Source: Pezicula radicicola (taxonomy: Eukaryota; Ascomycota; Leotiomycetes; Helotiales; Dermateaceae). Taken from it: a stretch of 64,000 bases of DNA. Positions within the stretch are counted from its first letter, which is position 1; every line of letters begins with the position of its first letter. The position numbers and the translations under genes were made by a program. The notes beneath the pieces are model-generated. The model saw only the letters and a program-made list of their open reading frames with translations. It had not been told where the DNA came from and made no database searches. The stretch is taken from assembly GCA_003008705.1 (NCBI GenBank), contig PDUO01000035.1, forward strand, positions 6,101 to 70,100, given 5' to 3'. Positions 1 to 12,950 of this stretch are shown piece after piece.

Positions 1-1225
1 CTTATATATAATCTCTTATAATACTAGTTCAAGACTTTTATATAAAGCCACTAAGTAAGTTATAGATTATACTTAGACTAGACAATGATCTTATCCTGAA
101 AGTTATAAAACTATTGTATAGAGTTCTAGAAGTAGGAAACCATTGGTATAATATATATCATAGCTACTACGTCACTAAGGTCGGAATAGAAGTATCTATA
201 TATAATCTATATCTTCTTTTGAGTAATAATAACTCTGGTTTTAGTATTATTAGGTTATAAATCAACGATACTCTATTACTTATAGATGATGACTTTACTT
301 TAATAGAAGAAGTTAAATTATAAAAAGCTAAATTCTTATCTAAAGAGCGAGAGAAACTAACTACTAAGAATCTATTTAAATTCAATAGTGGTTTAATTCA
401 ATTATTACCTAATAAAAGTATTATACTTATATAAGAGTATTAGTATAAAAACCTTAGATAGATCCAACTTACTATATCTATATCAATAAGTACTAGAGGA
501 ATTATTCGATCAGTACTTATACTAAAGGACTAGTATATAGTATAGCGAGCTCGTGGTACTTATATTATATTAGTCTATCAACTAGAAGCTACTTTCGATT
601 TATCTTTTACTACCTAGGTAGTTGATCCTAAGGTATTAGATATAAAAGTACTAAATCAATGAATTAAGTAGTAATTGGAAAATACTACTAGAGGCCTGAA
701 ATTTATTAAACTTAATATTAAGACCCTTAAATTAATAATTTTTATAGACGCCTTATTCATGAATAATACTAACCTTTCTTCTTAAATCGGTTTTATAATT
801 ATACTTATAGATACAATAAACAAGGCTAATATTATCCACTAGTCGTCCACTAAATATAAAAGAGTTATAAGAAGTATTTTAGTTATAGAACTATATAGTA
901 TAACCTATAGTTTCGATATTACTACTATAATTAAGTCAACTATCAATAAGGTTTTTAATACTTAAGTTACCCTAGTATTACTAACTAACTCGAAATTACT
1001 TTACAACTACCTTGTTAGACTAGGAACTATATAAGAAAAGTACCTTATAATTGATATTATAAGCCTTCGTCAAGCCTATAAAAGAAGTAAAATTATAGAA
1101 ATTCAGTGGATCAATAGTAACTATAACCCAGCCGACGCTATAACGAAGGGGAATAAAGCTTATAATATATTCACTAAATTAATCAATTTAAACTATATTC
1201 AACTAGAAACAATAGGATAGGTCGA
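1..1225 (+). mobile_element. Ty1/Copia remnant: RT C-terminus and RNase H, RIP-decayed
   Basis: No open frame survives, but a + strand translation interrupted by stops is readable as the end of a fungal Ty1/Copia polyprotein. Around 253-360 it shows an RT-like 'NDTLLLIDDDFTLIEE' string and a following KAKFLSKERE segment. From about 560 to 1220 it shows the RNase H part, including 'SSTKYKRVIRS', 'ELYSITYSFDIT', 'LVRLGTI', and 'IQWINSNYNPADAITKG', the typical Copia WIDG..NPADAMTK ending. Stops mostly sit where Trp or Gln is expected (TGG/CAG to TAG/TAA), and TpA is very common. This is what RIP does to repeats. The remnant is cut by the left edge of the window. Confidence 0.8.
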
Positions 1226-1625
1226 TAGGATAAATAATATAGATAAGAAGGGAACTAGTGGTAGACTAGCTATAGACTAGCTATAAGATAACGATGGACT
1301 AGTGGGATTATAGATATAGTGATTAATATAAGAGATATATAGGAACTTAGATAAATTGATTTAACCTAGTTAATCGATTTCGAAGTTACCCTAGTATTGA
1401 TATATTGATTTCAGACTATATAGGTGAAGTTAGAGGAGTAAGTGAAGTTCTTGATTAGGAAGGTAGTCGATCTAATCAGGCTTACCATCTATGTATTATC
1501 AGGTAGAACTATACTTAAATAGCTTCTTCTTCTTCTTCTTCTTCTCTTAAGATAACCAACCCCATGAAACTATACAACAAGAGCACCCATTAGTAATATA
1601 CTAACTAGTTGCCCGTTGTAGGTTT
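1226..1625 (+). repeat. Probable 3' non-coding/LTR segment of the + strand Copia remnant
   Basis: This segment directly follows the RNase H remnant and has no polyprotein-like translation. It contains a TTC microsatellite at about 1526-1546. It then has a short less AT-rich stretch (about 1550-1620), after which the sequence becomes extremely AT-rich again. Position suggests the 3' LTR of the element. I could not find a matching second LTR or clear TG...CA ends, so the boundaries are guesses. Confidence 0.4.
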
Positions 1626-4600
1626 GGGAAGCTATTATATACACTATTATATCGGTTTATTAACTAAACCAATAGTATTTTATCTAAGGTATTTTTACTA
1701 GTTAGAGATATTTCTTTAGAGGTATCCTAGAACTCTTCTAACTAGTAATATAACTTTACTATTATTAAATAGAATAGTATTAGTTTATATAGTAGTTAAA
1801 GTATATATATTTCTCTTTTAATAGTAAGTAGTATATATAGTTCTTCTTAGTTTCTAGCTTAATCTATATTCTCTTCTTTTTAAATTATAATAAGTAAGTT
1901 TAGTAATAGATTATAAATAATAGTTATCTATAACCTATTATATATATTTAGTATATCTACTACTTATTTCTCTACTTAGAACTTCTAGACTTTACTTATA
2001 GTCTTCTTAATTACTATTATATACTAGGTAATTATAGAGGAGAGTATATTTAATTCTAATATTTATAAATAAGCTCTAAAGACTAGGAGTATTAGAACTA
2101 GCTTATCTAGACCTATAGAATTATTAATTACTTTAAATACTATCTATAGTACTATTATCTTATTAAGGTTAAATAACTTAGAAGAAATAATCTAATAGAT
2201 ATATCTAATTAGATTATAATATCTCTTAATTATACTAATAAAGTTATATACTTCTATAGGTATTCCTTTTATATTTATATCTATTATAATTATATATTAT
2301 TTAAATTCCTAACTTATAAAGTTCTTACTAGTATTATAGATAATAAGATTTAATAGTTTAAAATATATATTAATCTAATAACTTCTTAAAATATCTTAGA
2401 TATATTTTATACTAATATTTTATAATTATCTATTTATTTAAAAATATATTCCTTTATTAATAATATATAATACTAGATTACTATTAATATATATAATATT
2501 AATAATAATTATATAGTTAAAATTAATATTATCTTAAAGGGTAAAATAAAATCTATTAAGTAATTTCTTATATCTTTAATAATAGTAGTAGAACTTAGTA
2601 AGGTATTCTAGAGTCTTCTTTTTAATATTATAACTAGTATATTTAAATAATCTCTAGAGTTAATTAATAGCTAGATATTTAAATCTTTAATAAAGTTATT
2701 TTAATTTAATAATAGTTAAATAGTATAGATTCTAGTTAAGGGATTTAGTAATAAAAGATTAAAGTACTAGGGGAGGTTATTATAAAAGAAATAAATATTT
2801 ATATTACCTTACTACTAGTATTAATACCTTATTACTAACTAATAGATTATTAAGATTATTATAATAAACTTATAATCTATCTATATTTATAAGGTAAAGT
2901 AGAAATAAGATATTAACTTTAATAATATAAAATTTAACCTTATTAACTAGTATTATTAACTATATAAATCTAATAGATAAGGTTAATCTAATTCTAAATT
3001 ATATATTTACTTAGCCTCTAGTAGAGATATCTAGTTTAATAGTTCTATTAAGTATCTAAAGGGTATAGAACTATCTATATCTATCTATTAATTATTCTAA
3101 GACTTTTATATTAATTATAATACTTATAAATAATATAAAGGTATATCTAGAGATACTTAATTTATATATAAAAGGATTATTATCTTTATTCCTTTAGATA
3201 GTTTTAAGAAATAATTCTTCTTTATTATTTATTTAATTTCCCCTATTAGATAGATTAAATTAATTTCCTCTAGTAGTCTAGAAAAATAAATTAAATCTAG
3301 TAGAGTAGATAAAGACTTTATCTACTAGAATTAAAGCTATTAATACTATATCTTCTAGTTTAAGATTATTAATTAAAGTATTATATAAGTTTATAAAGTA
3401 GATATTTAAGGAGATACTAAGTTTATTATTATAGTTTATTTTAATATTAAGATTACTAGTACTAGTCTTAGAGTCTTTTTCTTCTTCTATATCTCCTTTA
3501 AATTTAATAAGATATTAATAGAATATCTATTATAACTATAATAACTTTTCTTATTCTTACTTATCTCTAGTTTTATCTCTTTCTTCTATAAGATATTTCT
3601 AAGAATAATAGTTTTCCTTTCTATAAATAAAGTATCTTTATATTTATCTAGGTTATCTATATCTAGTTCCTTTATAACTATTATAGGTCTAGTTAATATA
3701 GTTATTACTCTAGTAGTACTAGTAGTTTATAAAGAAAGTACTAGTAGATATAGATTACTCTTTTTTATATATAATAATAAAAGATTTTAACTTATTTAAT
3801 AAATACCTTATAGTTATTAATAGATTAGAGGTTATATTTCTATAAGCTAGTATTCTCTAGTAAGTTCTAATAAGCTTATTATAAAAGAAGCTATTATTAT
3901 ATAAATCTAATTATAATCTATATCTTAAGTTCTAAAGCTTATTAATTAAAATTTATAAAGTCTCCTTTATTAACTTTCTAGTATTCTCTTATATAATTTT
4001 ATATAGTAATATTAAGTTCTATATATTAAGATTCTTCTAGTAGTAACTAAAGTCTTTAAAGAAATTATAATAATAATTATATATAGTCTTAATAGACTTT
4101 TTATTTAATTTATAATTATAATAATTACTTTAGACTAGACTCTTTAATATAATAGGAAATACTAGCTTATATCCCTCTAGTAGTAAACTAACTCTTATAT
4201 AGATATTATAAAAGATTATTAACTTAAAGTTAAAATTATTATTACTATTATTATACTTTTAATTATCTATATATAGCTTTATTACTATTACTAGCTCTCT
4301 TATATATATCTATAGATATATTAATAGACTCTATATATTTTAATAATCTTAGAAGAGTATTATCTACTTATAGAGAGAAGAGGGAGGATAGAAAGAAGTT
4401 AATTCTAATTATTTATTATAATCTAAATAATCTATATATAATATCTTAAAGAGAGTTAGTTTTTTATTAGTAGATATAAATAAATAGTTTTTAATAACTC
4501 TAGACTATACTAGTTTATATAGTTTATTAATAGTTTATAAATAGTATTTAAAGTAAAGATACTTAAGATATACCTAGTAATTTAGTCTTTATATTTTTAT

Positions 4601-5300
4601 CTTACTAATATTCTTATAAATAATCTTAATTTCCTTATTAGTTTATTTATATAGTTCTTCTTCTTTTAATATAGTAAGAAGGGTATCTATAATTATAATA
4701 GTCTTCTTATTGATTTTTTTATATTATAATATAAAGACTCTATAGGTATATAATTACTTCTTTAGTATATCTAATTACCTAGAGGGAATATTCTTAAATA
4801 TAACCCCTATCTATTCTTTAAATTCTACTTAGAAGATATCTTAAAGATTATTATTAAGGAGGTTATTAAACTTATAGAAGTAGATCTTTATAACTATATA
4901 CTCTTAAAGATCTTCTAGTTTTATCTCTTTATTCTCTAGATTAATTCTATAATCCTATTATCTAATTTTCTCCTTCTATTTATTTACTTTATCTACTATT
5001 ATTTATAGAGGTAAAGTAATTAGTATTTAGTATATTTTAAGGTTATTACTATCTTTTAAAAGGTTAGATAACTTCCTAATCTATATATCTACTAATTAGT
5101 ATTAGTATATTTAATTATACTAATATTAATCCTTATTAACTAATCTATTATATTCTACTAGTACTTCTTACTTAGTATAGATATATATAGGTCTATTAAC
5201 GTTAGATTCGATTTATTACTAATATCTAATAACTAAGAGAGTGGTTCTTGTAGTTAAAACTAACTATTAGGCTAATCCCGAATAAGCTTGGTTTAACATA
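1626..5300 (-). mobile_element. Ty1/Copia remnant: gag, protease and integrase, RIP-decayed, opposite orientation
   Basis: The minus strand reads as a decayed Copia polyprotein lacking its RT half. At about 3780-4900 a gag-like domain is visible ('LYNNSFFYNKLIRTYQ', 'LAYRNITSNL'). Near 3540-3600 a possible zinc knuckle has Tyr codons where Cys is expected (TGT to TAT). At about 1850-2800 an integrase-like stretch shows 'DNINFNYIIIINIININS', 'FKYTSYNIKKKTLEYL', 'GVPIEVYNFISIIKRYYN', and 'LILLVFRAYLQILEL'. The remnant stops near 1626 where the opposed + strand remnant begins. The sharp return to normal base composition near 5300 marks the other end. Confidence 0.7.
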
Positions 5301-6679
5301 GGCTACTAGCTTCTAATTAGCTAGGGCGACGAGGTTCGACATATGAAATAAATAATGAATGAAATACCAGATATTGACGTTGCAACAGTAAGTTATCCTA
5401 AGCTAAACTAAAATAAGGGTATAGAAAGAGTACTTTTTGAAGACATGGGACAAGAATGCAGAAGTAATCAATCTAGGGTTCAATTTCGAATCTGTTAAAG
5501 ATTCTTACTTTTATTCGAGATGCCGTCTTCCAATATGCTCGGTATACAACAAGCAGCACAACTAATACTCCCAGCCAGTATTGTTTAGCCACAGTTACCA
5601 TTCAGTAGACCCATGTCTATTTGCCACCTACAAATGCGTATCAAGATTCTTGGACTATTGATGCTCTTTGCCGACACCGGCTGTTTACCATGCCGTCTTC
5701 GGATTACTACTAAAGTTACTAATGCATCTACCAGCGCGAGGCGCGCTGGAGGTTCCCAGGTGCTAGATATCCGTATTAATGTGGGATATGCATATATCAA
5801 GGGTAGGAAGTTAGTTTTTTTTGGGGGGTGGGAGTAAGGGGGGAAAGAAAGTCACAACAGATGAGGTCGATGCAATCACGGGATTTTACGTTTAACTAAA
5901 TATAAGAGTAGATTGCTAATCTAATAAAGCTATTAATAATGAACAGGATGGCGAGGGAACGATATAAGGAGCTAGAGGAAGAGATGGATATAATAGCAGA
6001 GATGGAAAGCGACTTTAGAGATGTAGAGGATAACAATATATAGTGGTGTTGGCTTCTTGGATCTATACTAAATCTTGCTGAGGCTTTCTATGCCGTACAT
6101 ATTATTTATCTTACTAAGTCGTCCATGTACTGCGAGTTCTAAGCTATCTCAAGCACTTAACTTAATTTAAACAAGGTTGACAGCATGTTGCTGCTTGACA
6201 ACAATTTAATGTAAATAAAATGAAATCTTAAATATTTCCACGAGACTGTCGTGTTTAAGAAGTAGATTGATGTGTTTATAGCTTATTGTGATACAATTTA
6301 TCTCTTCCAATGCTTTCTCGAACACTTAGCCCAAAACCTGAAAGCTAGCTTCAAAAAAGGCGTCCCAGCCCACTGCTTCGTAGAGCGGAGAGCTCATCCA
6401 GGGTCTATTCCCTCCATTAAGGAGTGGCACTTAGCACATGGAAATAGTATTTAAGCCATGACTTGCAATCAAACTCTTCCTTGTGAAATAAATAAATGGG
6501 GTCTTGCAAGAGCTAAGATTTAATTACCAACTATAACTCTTCTTATCTTCTAACTCCCTGATATCCAGTGTAATTAAAGAATGAAAATACGGCGAATAAT
6601 TTATAATGCACGGCATTCACTCCCAAGACCCACCAGAAATACAACCTAAATCCTAGACTTTGATAATTAGATGGAAACA
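5301..6679. other. Intergenic, no supported gene
   Basis: Base composition is normal again from about 5300. Only short ORFs without recognisable motifs are present. One is a 34-residue charged ORF (MNRMARERYKELEEEMD..., + strand 5939-6043), which I cannot assign. It may be a transposon scrap. Confidence 0.5.
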
Positions 6680-8525
6680 TTACAACGTTGGCACACAAAA
6701 CTCCTGATTCCTGCGATAATTCTGATACCTGGCTGGGGGCCTCTGCGTATACTGGGGTGGAGGACTCTGAGGCGCTTCAAAGACTTCGACGGCGTGTGTA
6801 TGATCAACAGAGCCGAAGTAGTCATCTCTAGCTCGAGATTGTAAAACATCTTCTTGATCGTTAAAAGTACGTGATTCATAAATATCGTCGGTCTCTTTTG
6901 TCTTCTCCTCGTATCTGTACTGATCGGCGTATTTGTCGGATGTTGAAGGATTACGAGATTGTTGTCTGCTTTGCTCGGGTCTGTATGGAAGAGGGTCTTG
7001 CCTCTGGTATACTGGAGAGGAAGAAGCATTTGGAGAGTTCGTCTCATCGTTATTGACAATCATGAGGTACAAGGCATCCTAAATTGTAATTAGCGTAGTG
7101 CTTAAAATTTAACGATCGGTTTACACATACTGATTGCATACCTAGGCCCTTGAGCCCTTTTATCAGCCCTTGGTTGTCTTTTCCTGGTCCACTGACAATA
7201 CTCCTTACACCACCCACCAAACCTAGCCTTTGCACATCTCTTTCTTGAGATATAACACTCCCAACAATACTACTTATTAGTCCGCCTCTCCTTTGCGAGC
7301 GACCTGAGCTCAAACTTCGTCGACGACCACGCTTACCAGGTTTCTTCTCCTCCTTTTGCCAATCCCTTTCTCTCCGGTCCTTCACGCTACCGCTGGAATT
7401 CGCTTCATGATTTGGATCACCCCAGCGACTGGGAAAAGTGGGCACAGGCCCAACTGCGAGTACTGAATCTGAATTGTTACTTGCCTGCGGGAATTGTTAG
7501 AGAATACATGTACGGAAATAAAAATCAAAACTTACGTATCTTGTCTGTGCTCTACGATCGCCGTAGTCTGAAATTAAGTGGCTTATCTTGCTTAATTGAT
7601 TTTCGGTTGTGTGGGAAAGATAATCTTGCGGGTCAAGGAAGACTAGTGGAGCTGAAGGTGGAAGTTGTACTCGAGGAGTGGTGAACTCTCGTTGTGAAGG
7701 GTCAGAGAGATAATTTTTCTGTTGCTCCTCAGGTTTGAATGTCATGACCATTGCAAAAAGGCCATGAGGAGCAAAGATATCGCGGTTGGCGCGCTTGAGG
7801 AAAGTACCGGATCTGGAGAGTCAGGGTCTGCTGAGAGTATCCGATGGCTACGACTTACTGTTGATTGGTCTGTGTCGTCTTCGCAAACCTCACAGCTACA
7901 GGTACTGCCATCGCTACAACCATAGGAGCAATGCCCCTAGCAAACCCTACTCCAGCTGCAGCAACATTAACGACATCGAAATACGGTGAAGCCTTGGTTG
8001 CTTCATTAAATGAGTCCAGAAAATTGAGGAATGTGTCCTGATCAATCCCACAATCCATTAATGCAGGAGCGTAGGCCCTCTTCCAACCACGATCCTTAGT
8101 CTCAGGTCTTCGTTGTGGAATTATGATAGGACACGATAGACGTCCTCTGCCGAGTAGCCTTTCATCACATTCAATGGGAGCGGGATGTGTCGAATACGGA
8201 TCTCCTAATGCTAGGTCATTGTCGAGCCGTCCTGCAAGCTGGCTTTGGTACTCGGCATAGCGCTGGACATCTCCAAATACCTGGGCATCATTTTCAACCT
8301 GGAGTGTTGCGTACCGGTCAGAAGCACCTAACGAGTGTAAGTTAGTTATCATAGATTATTCAAGAAGTAAACAGACTTACTGCCAAGTGAGGCGGGACTT
8401 ATGGGGCTCGAAGCGTTTCTTGATCCATAGCTATTCTCACCAGAAGATTTTGATGATTGATATGAGGCTGATGCTTCCATAGCCAGGCCAATACCAGAAC
8501 CCAGAAGGCCAGCTAGCTTACCCAT
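6680..8525 (-). CDS. Conserved fungal protein of unknown function
   Basis: Five exons join to about 547 residues: 8525-8381, 8327-7859, 7812-7536, 7484-7131, 7078-6680. The start AGCCATGG has a good context. The first residues (MGKLAGLLGSGIGLAMEA) are followed by a Ser-rich stretch. A central region has the fungal family signature 'CPIIIPQRRPETKDRGWKR', then 'GIDQDTFLNFLDSFNEA', a hydrophobic Ala/Val/Gly segment near residue 180, and 'FLKRANRDIFAPHGLFAMVM'. The C-terminal third is hydrophilic with a basic KKPGKRGRRR stretch and a Pro/Gln/Arg-rich tail. I recognise this as a widespread Pezizomycotina family, but no activity is established. The junction in exon 4 (TCA|GTATGT) was chosen over an upstream GTATGC because only it keeps the frame. 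Confidence 0.75.
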
Positions 8526-9508
8526 GGCTGGGAGTTGATTCCTTTTTTCTTATTTTTGACTTCTTTCAAAAAATACCTTAAGGAAAGACAAGATGGCCTG
8601 AGGATGTTGTAGTGAAAAGAGGACGACTAGAGAGAGTAACGAGATGTACTGGACAAACCAAGCATATGGAAGTATTTCATGAGATACATAGCTTCCTCGC
8701 CAAGCAAAAGAGGCGGACTTACAACACTGAAAAGGGGATATAGGTCGCGCAAAGCTCCGAAAAGATATGAGTTTGGGTTAACTTCCCTACTTTGCTCAAC
8801 ACGCAACAAGCATTTGGGGTCGCAAGAGACGTTTCGCCTCATAATCTCAGTAAGTCCAAAGCCCCGGGTTTCAACGAAAGCGAAAGCGAGAGCGAAAGGA
8901 GTAGGCACAGCGCTGAGCTTGCCTCAATTAGTAAAGTTGATGAATGGGGGCTGAGCAAGATGATTAGCTGAGATGTGGACCAGAATTGCGAAAGATGAGA
9001 GGATGTTGTAGTGCTGCCCCGAATTGGGTTTGGCTCGTAGTTGTAGGCTTAAGCGAAGCCCGTTAAGTGCCGAGGCTTACCACTTTGTACCATATCCTGA
9101 TCTGATTAATTGATCCAATGCATCAATGTAAGTACAAGTTTGTCTTTGCGAAGCTTAGCCCGAAGCAACTGTATCATTACACAAGAGAAAATTGAAAATT
9201 TTGATGGAATTACATTATTAAGAGCCAGCTTATCAAGGAGCTACGACAAGGCCGCCATCGAGAAGAGTAATGCATGCTATTACCGTTTGCGATGTTATAA
9301 CTTCAAAACAATGATACTTGCCTTGCTGCCTTGAAAATGTGCGTACTATTTGCTAAGTACCTCTATTCTTTTTCCTTCTAAAATACTTATTAAACTTCTT
9401 TTTCTATTATCTAACTAGAGACCCCCTTGTCAAACTAAACATCTTCATTATACAAGTTTCTTGAATGACTTCCCCCGTTGCCTTTCCATATGAACGTAAG
9501 CCCACACA
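8526..9508. other. Intergenic, no supported gene
   Basis: This holds the 5' region of the minus-strand gene ending at 6680 and the 3' flank of the membrane-protein gene at 9509. Two overlapping short ORFs on opposite strands (8627-8954) have no recognisable motif and look accidental. Confidence 0.5.
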
Positions 9509-10378
9509 TTAATTTGAAACTGTGAGTCCAGCAGCGGTATACATAAGAACAATAATGAACTCTTCGATGATAGCCATGAATAGCTGAATAAAAGGCTTGC
9601 CACCTTGAATTGAAAAATCGGAATCGTGTCCAAACACGGCCAGAACGCTCCAGAGTAACCGAACAGCGAGAAGTGGAAGTGCAGCAAGGACAGCAAAATA
9701 GATGCGCTTCTCTCCACGAGGAGCATTGCCAACATCCTTCATGGTGATCACAACCAAGGAGAAGAGTAGGACATAAATGACCAAAAAGATGGCGATGCCA
9801 ACTTTCAGTTCGGTTTTTCCTTCGCTCTGATCGGTGGCCTTGGTTGATGCCTCATTAATACCACCGACGACACAAAGTATAAGAGCAATGGTTGTCGGAA
9901 GTTGTGCGAGCTGGATGGTGCGACTTCGTCGAGAGTCCGCCGTCGCAGGTCCAAGAAGTCTTTTTCCGATGCCTGAATTGGCTGCAATTGTGTCCATGAT
10001 GAAGCTCGAACCGGCACCCTTGACGTGGCAAGACACTTGGTCGGTTCTAAGTTACGGGTCAGTTCTTGAAGGAAATTGGAGCTGAAATAGAGCTACTTAC
10101 ATTCTTTTGAGAAGACCCATGCTAGCCAATATGAGTGGACTCAGGCCAACTGATTGCAAAATACCTGCCCACTCAACATCCGTTCCATTTGTCGGATTTT
10201 CCACACTGGCAATTTTGAATCCGGCACCTGCAAGTCGCACTACGCAGAATATGATGAGGTAAATCCACCCGAGTTGTCTTTTGAAGCCGTGCCGAAAGAC
10301 AACAATGAGTGTTGCAATGAATACTGGAATGTAGACACAGATCTCGACAATGGCAATGATCTTTTCCGTTGACACCAT
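9509..10378 (-). CDS. DUF7702-like multi-pass membrane protein
   Basis: Two exons (10378-10101 and 10046-9509) give about 271 residues. The junction AT|GTAAGT ... TTAG|A keeps frame into 'TDQVSCHVKGAG'. About seven hydrophobic segments are visible, starting with 'IIAIVEICVYIPVFIATLIV' and 'LGWIYLIIFCVVRLAGAGF', and later 'IALILCVVGG', 'FLVIYVLLFSLVVI', 'YFAVLAALPLLAVRLLWSV', and 'IIEEFIIVLMYTAAG'. This seven-helix layout, with an early F.CVVRLAG motif, is the pattern of the fungal DUF7702 integral membrane proteins. Members have no settled biochemical role; some are described as receptor-like. The family name is from memory of its pattern, so moderate confidence. Confidence 0.7.
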
Positions 10379-11160
10379 GATGGATGTGAGTAAGGGCTAT
10401 AAAGTGAAGTGACAGAATTTGATAGCTTAAAGAGCATCCAGTGGGTTGAAATAACGAGTTGCAAGAAGCTTTGAATGAAGTCTGTAGGGTCTGTTTGTTG
10501 AAGAGGTTGATGATCCAACTTCAAGTACTTCTGTGCTTCTATATGTACATTACTTTACCCACTTGAGTATTTTTGAAACTTTATAATAGCCATCTTCTCC
10601 CTATCGCGACTCTGCGCAGCGAATATTGACCTACTCGCAGCATATTCTTCGCTCAACTCAAGCCGAAAGAGGTAATCAATCACAAAGGGAATTCCAGATG
10701 TTGAGTAGTACCCGACGGCATCAAAGCCTTGAAACCTGTTGATGCACAGTTGCTCCACAGGTATTACAAGCATTCGTGATGTGCCTGGAGCCATAGGTAG
10801 TTGAAGATATAAGAGGCTAGTGTGCGCCGTGCTTACCGGAAATGGATTAATCTTACGATGAAGCACCAAAAGCAGGCTAGCGTCCATCACAACGCATCCG
10901 ATATGATTCGTTCCAAGATTTTATCACCGTCTTGATCTTGCCCTTGCCCCAGAGTAAGCAAAAGCCAGCACAGCCTTACACCATACACGAGATGGGGGCC
11001 GTTGATCAATTTAGCAACACGATGCACTACGAAATGAATGAAGCACCTACTCATAATAACAGAGTCTTCGCTGTTAGCAAACACAACGCATATCCACCTG
11101 TCTTAGGCTTACCGTAACGATAGACGAACCCCGCTTCGTTTCTCCTCAAAATCCTGCAGT
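10379..11160. other. Divergent intergenic region between membrane-protein and transcription-factor genes
   Basis: Divergent promoter space for the minus-strand gene starting at 10378 and the plus-strand regulator starting at 11161. Minus-strand ORFs at 10555-10890 (111 codons) and 10887-11084 have no family motif. A small unannotated gene cannot be excluded, but nothing supports it. Confidence 0.45.
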
Positions 11161-12950
11161 ATGGTGTACTGCGGGAAACCGAGTAAATCTTGCTCTGAAT
11201 GTAGACTTCGAAGAACTAGAGTGAGCTCTCAATATTCCATAATGCATATATTCTTATTTCTTGCTATTGTCAGACTGGCATTCGCAAAAGCTTAATGAAT
11301 TTCATAGTGTGACCTCTTGAGGCCTTCTTGCTCTCAGTGCATCAGAGCTGGGCGCAAATGCACCGGATACAGAGACTCATTAGACGGGTTATTTCGAAAC
11401 CAGACCAGCGAATTCACAGGCCAAAAAGCTGCTACAAGTGCACATAAAAATAACCATGCTCTTGCTCGGCCGGCGACAAAACACTCCAATACGACCAAAA
11501 GTACTTCATTCGATCCAAGCATCAATTGGGGCAGCACTTGGGCCGATAACGACATCAGCCTTTCCCTTGGCACCTCCCCCGAAGACCAAGCGACCTGTTT
11601 CTTCTTCAAGAATTATGTTCCAAACGACCAACTGAGTTGTAGAGGGACCTATCATTATCTTCCTGATGTTTACAGTCGAGAGATTATTGGAAGTCCTTTA
11701 GGAGATGTAGTTGTCGCACTTGGAACTGTTGGTCTGGCAAACATGCACAAAGACTCCAGACTTGGCACCTTTGGGCATAGGAAGTATAATCTTGCTTTGA
11801 ACTCAGTCAGCAAACGGCTGCGGGATATGGAGATGGCTAAGGAGGATCAAACCCTGATCACCGTGTTACTTCTGGGCTTATACGAGGCAAGTGAATAGTA
11901 AAATTTCCATTGCACTTGCTAATGATATTAATGATCAGACAAATACCTGTTCCAGTCCCAAATCGATGGAGGCTTGGACGAAACATATCAGTGGAGCAGT
12001 AGCTTTGCTTCAACTTCGAGGCAAAGAGCAGCTGCTAACAACCATTGGACATGAACTATTTATACAAATACGAGGTCAAGTTGTAAGTCTTCCCAGACAA
12101 TTATATTCAGCCCAATATTAACTTGACCAAGATCACAAATTGCCTACAACGGCGAGCAGCAGTGCCCCCAACAATCAACGAATGGTCAGAATACGCCCTC
12201 CCATTCGAAACCCCAGAAGAAGTATCGAATACCCAACTATGCCTCCTATTCATAAAATTCGCAAATCTCCGATCAACAATGACTCGTTTCAATGATTTCA
12301 CCAATATCGATACCGTATTCCCAGGTATCTGTGAAGTAGATACCGAACTTACAAACTGGGCAGCCAATAGTCCCATCAAATACATCTATCAGACCATAAC
12401 CATGGATACCCAATGCGAAGAAGTATTCTCAGATCATTATCATCTGTATGAAGATGTTTGGAAAGCTACAGTATGGAATTCTTACCGATCAGTACGCATT
12501 TTAATAAACGAACTTATCGTCAATATTTTAATTCATCTCTGTGGATCGGCCGATACTTTCACTCTACAACTCTACCATTCTCAAATCCAAGCTTCTACTT
12601 CAACAATTTTACTCCTTACACATGAGATATGCGCCAGTGTACCATTCTTCCTCGGCCACAAACTTAATAACATCAATCCAGGAACGGCTTTGGACTCTGC
12701 AAAAGCAGTAAGCGGTAATCTACTTCTTTGGCCGTTATATGTCGCGGCTTGTACAGATATGATATCGCCTATGATGCGAAAATGGGTTGCAGGGAGATTG
12801 AGGGTTATCGCGGAGGTTATGGGTATTAAACAAGCTAAGCCGTTGGCGGATTTTGTTATATTACAGACGGGTATTGATCGGTGGTCATTGGAGTATCAAG
12901 ACCCCTCTGATTTGGAGGATGGTGATGAGCAAGCTGGTGAGCTAATATGA
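11161..12950 (+). CDS. Zn2Cys6 fungal transcription factor
   Basis: Four exons (11161-11220, 11308-11886, 11939-12082, 12132-12950) encode about 533 residues. The binuclear zinc cluster is split by intron 1: C-S-E-C in 'SCSECRLRRTR' joins to 'CDLLRPSCSQCIRAGRKC', giving the CX2CX6CX5CX2CX6C type spacing. It is followed by 'GYRDSLDGLFR', typical of this subfamily. The remainder is the helical middle-homology region (Fungal_trans_2 type), with 'SKSMEAWTKHISGAVALL'-like residues around 215 and 'WPLYVAACTDM' near the end. Intron 2 is best read as GC-AG (GAG|GCAAGT), since no GT donor restores the frame into 'TNTCSSPKSMEAW'. Targets are unknown. It lies between the membrane protein and the surface protein and shares a promoter region with the former. 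Confidence 0.88.

Noticed and set aside
1..5300. CRISPR-like or centromere-like array in the AT-rich island
   Set aside because: No regular repeat-spacer period. The short AT words recur irregularly, and Copia protein traces explain the segment.
5613..5837. Cys-containing 74-codon ORF at the edge of the AT-rich island
   Set aside because: An ORF also spans it on the opposite strand, no family motif is visible, and the hydrophobic start is weak as a signal peptide.
8627..8954. Opposed ORFs of about 90 codons
   Set aside because: Neither has a recognisable motif, signal peptide or splice signals, and both appear by chance in GC-richer DNA.
10555..11084. Two minus-strand ORFs in the region between the DUF7702-like and regulator genes
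   Set aside because: No motif, no convincing splice join between them, and poor start contexts. They lie in divergent promoter space.
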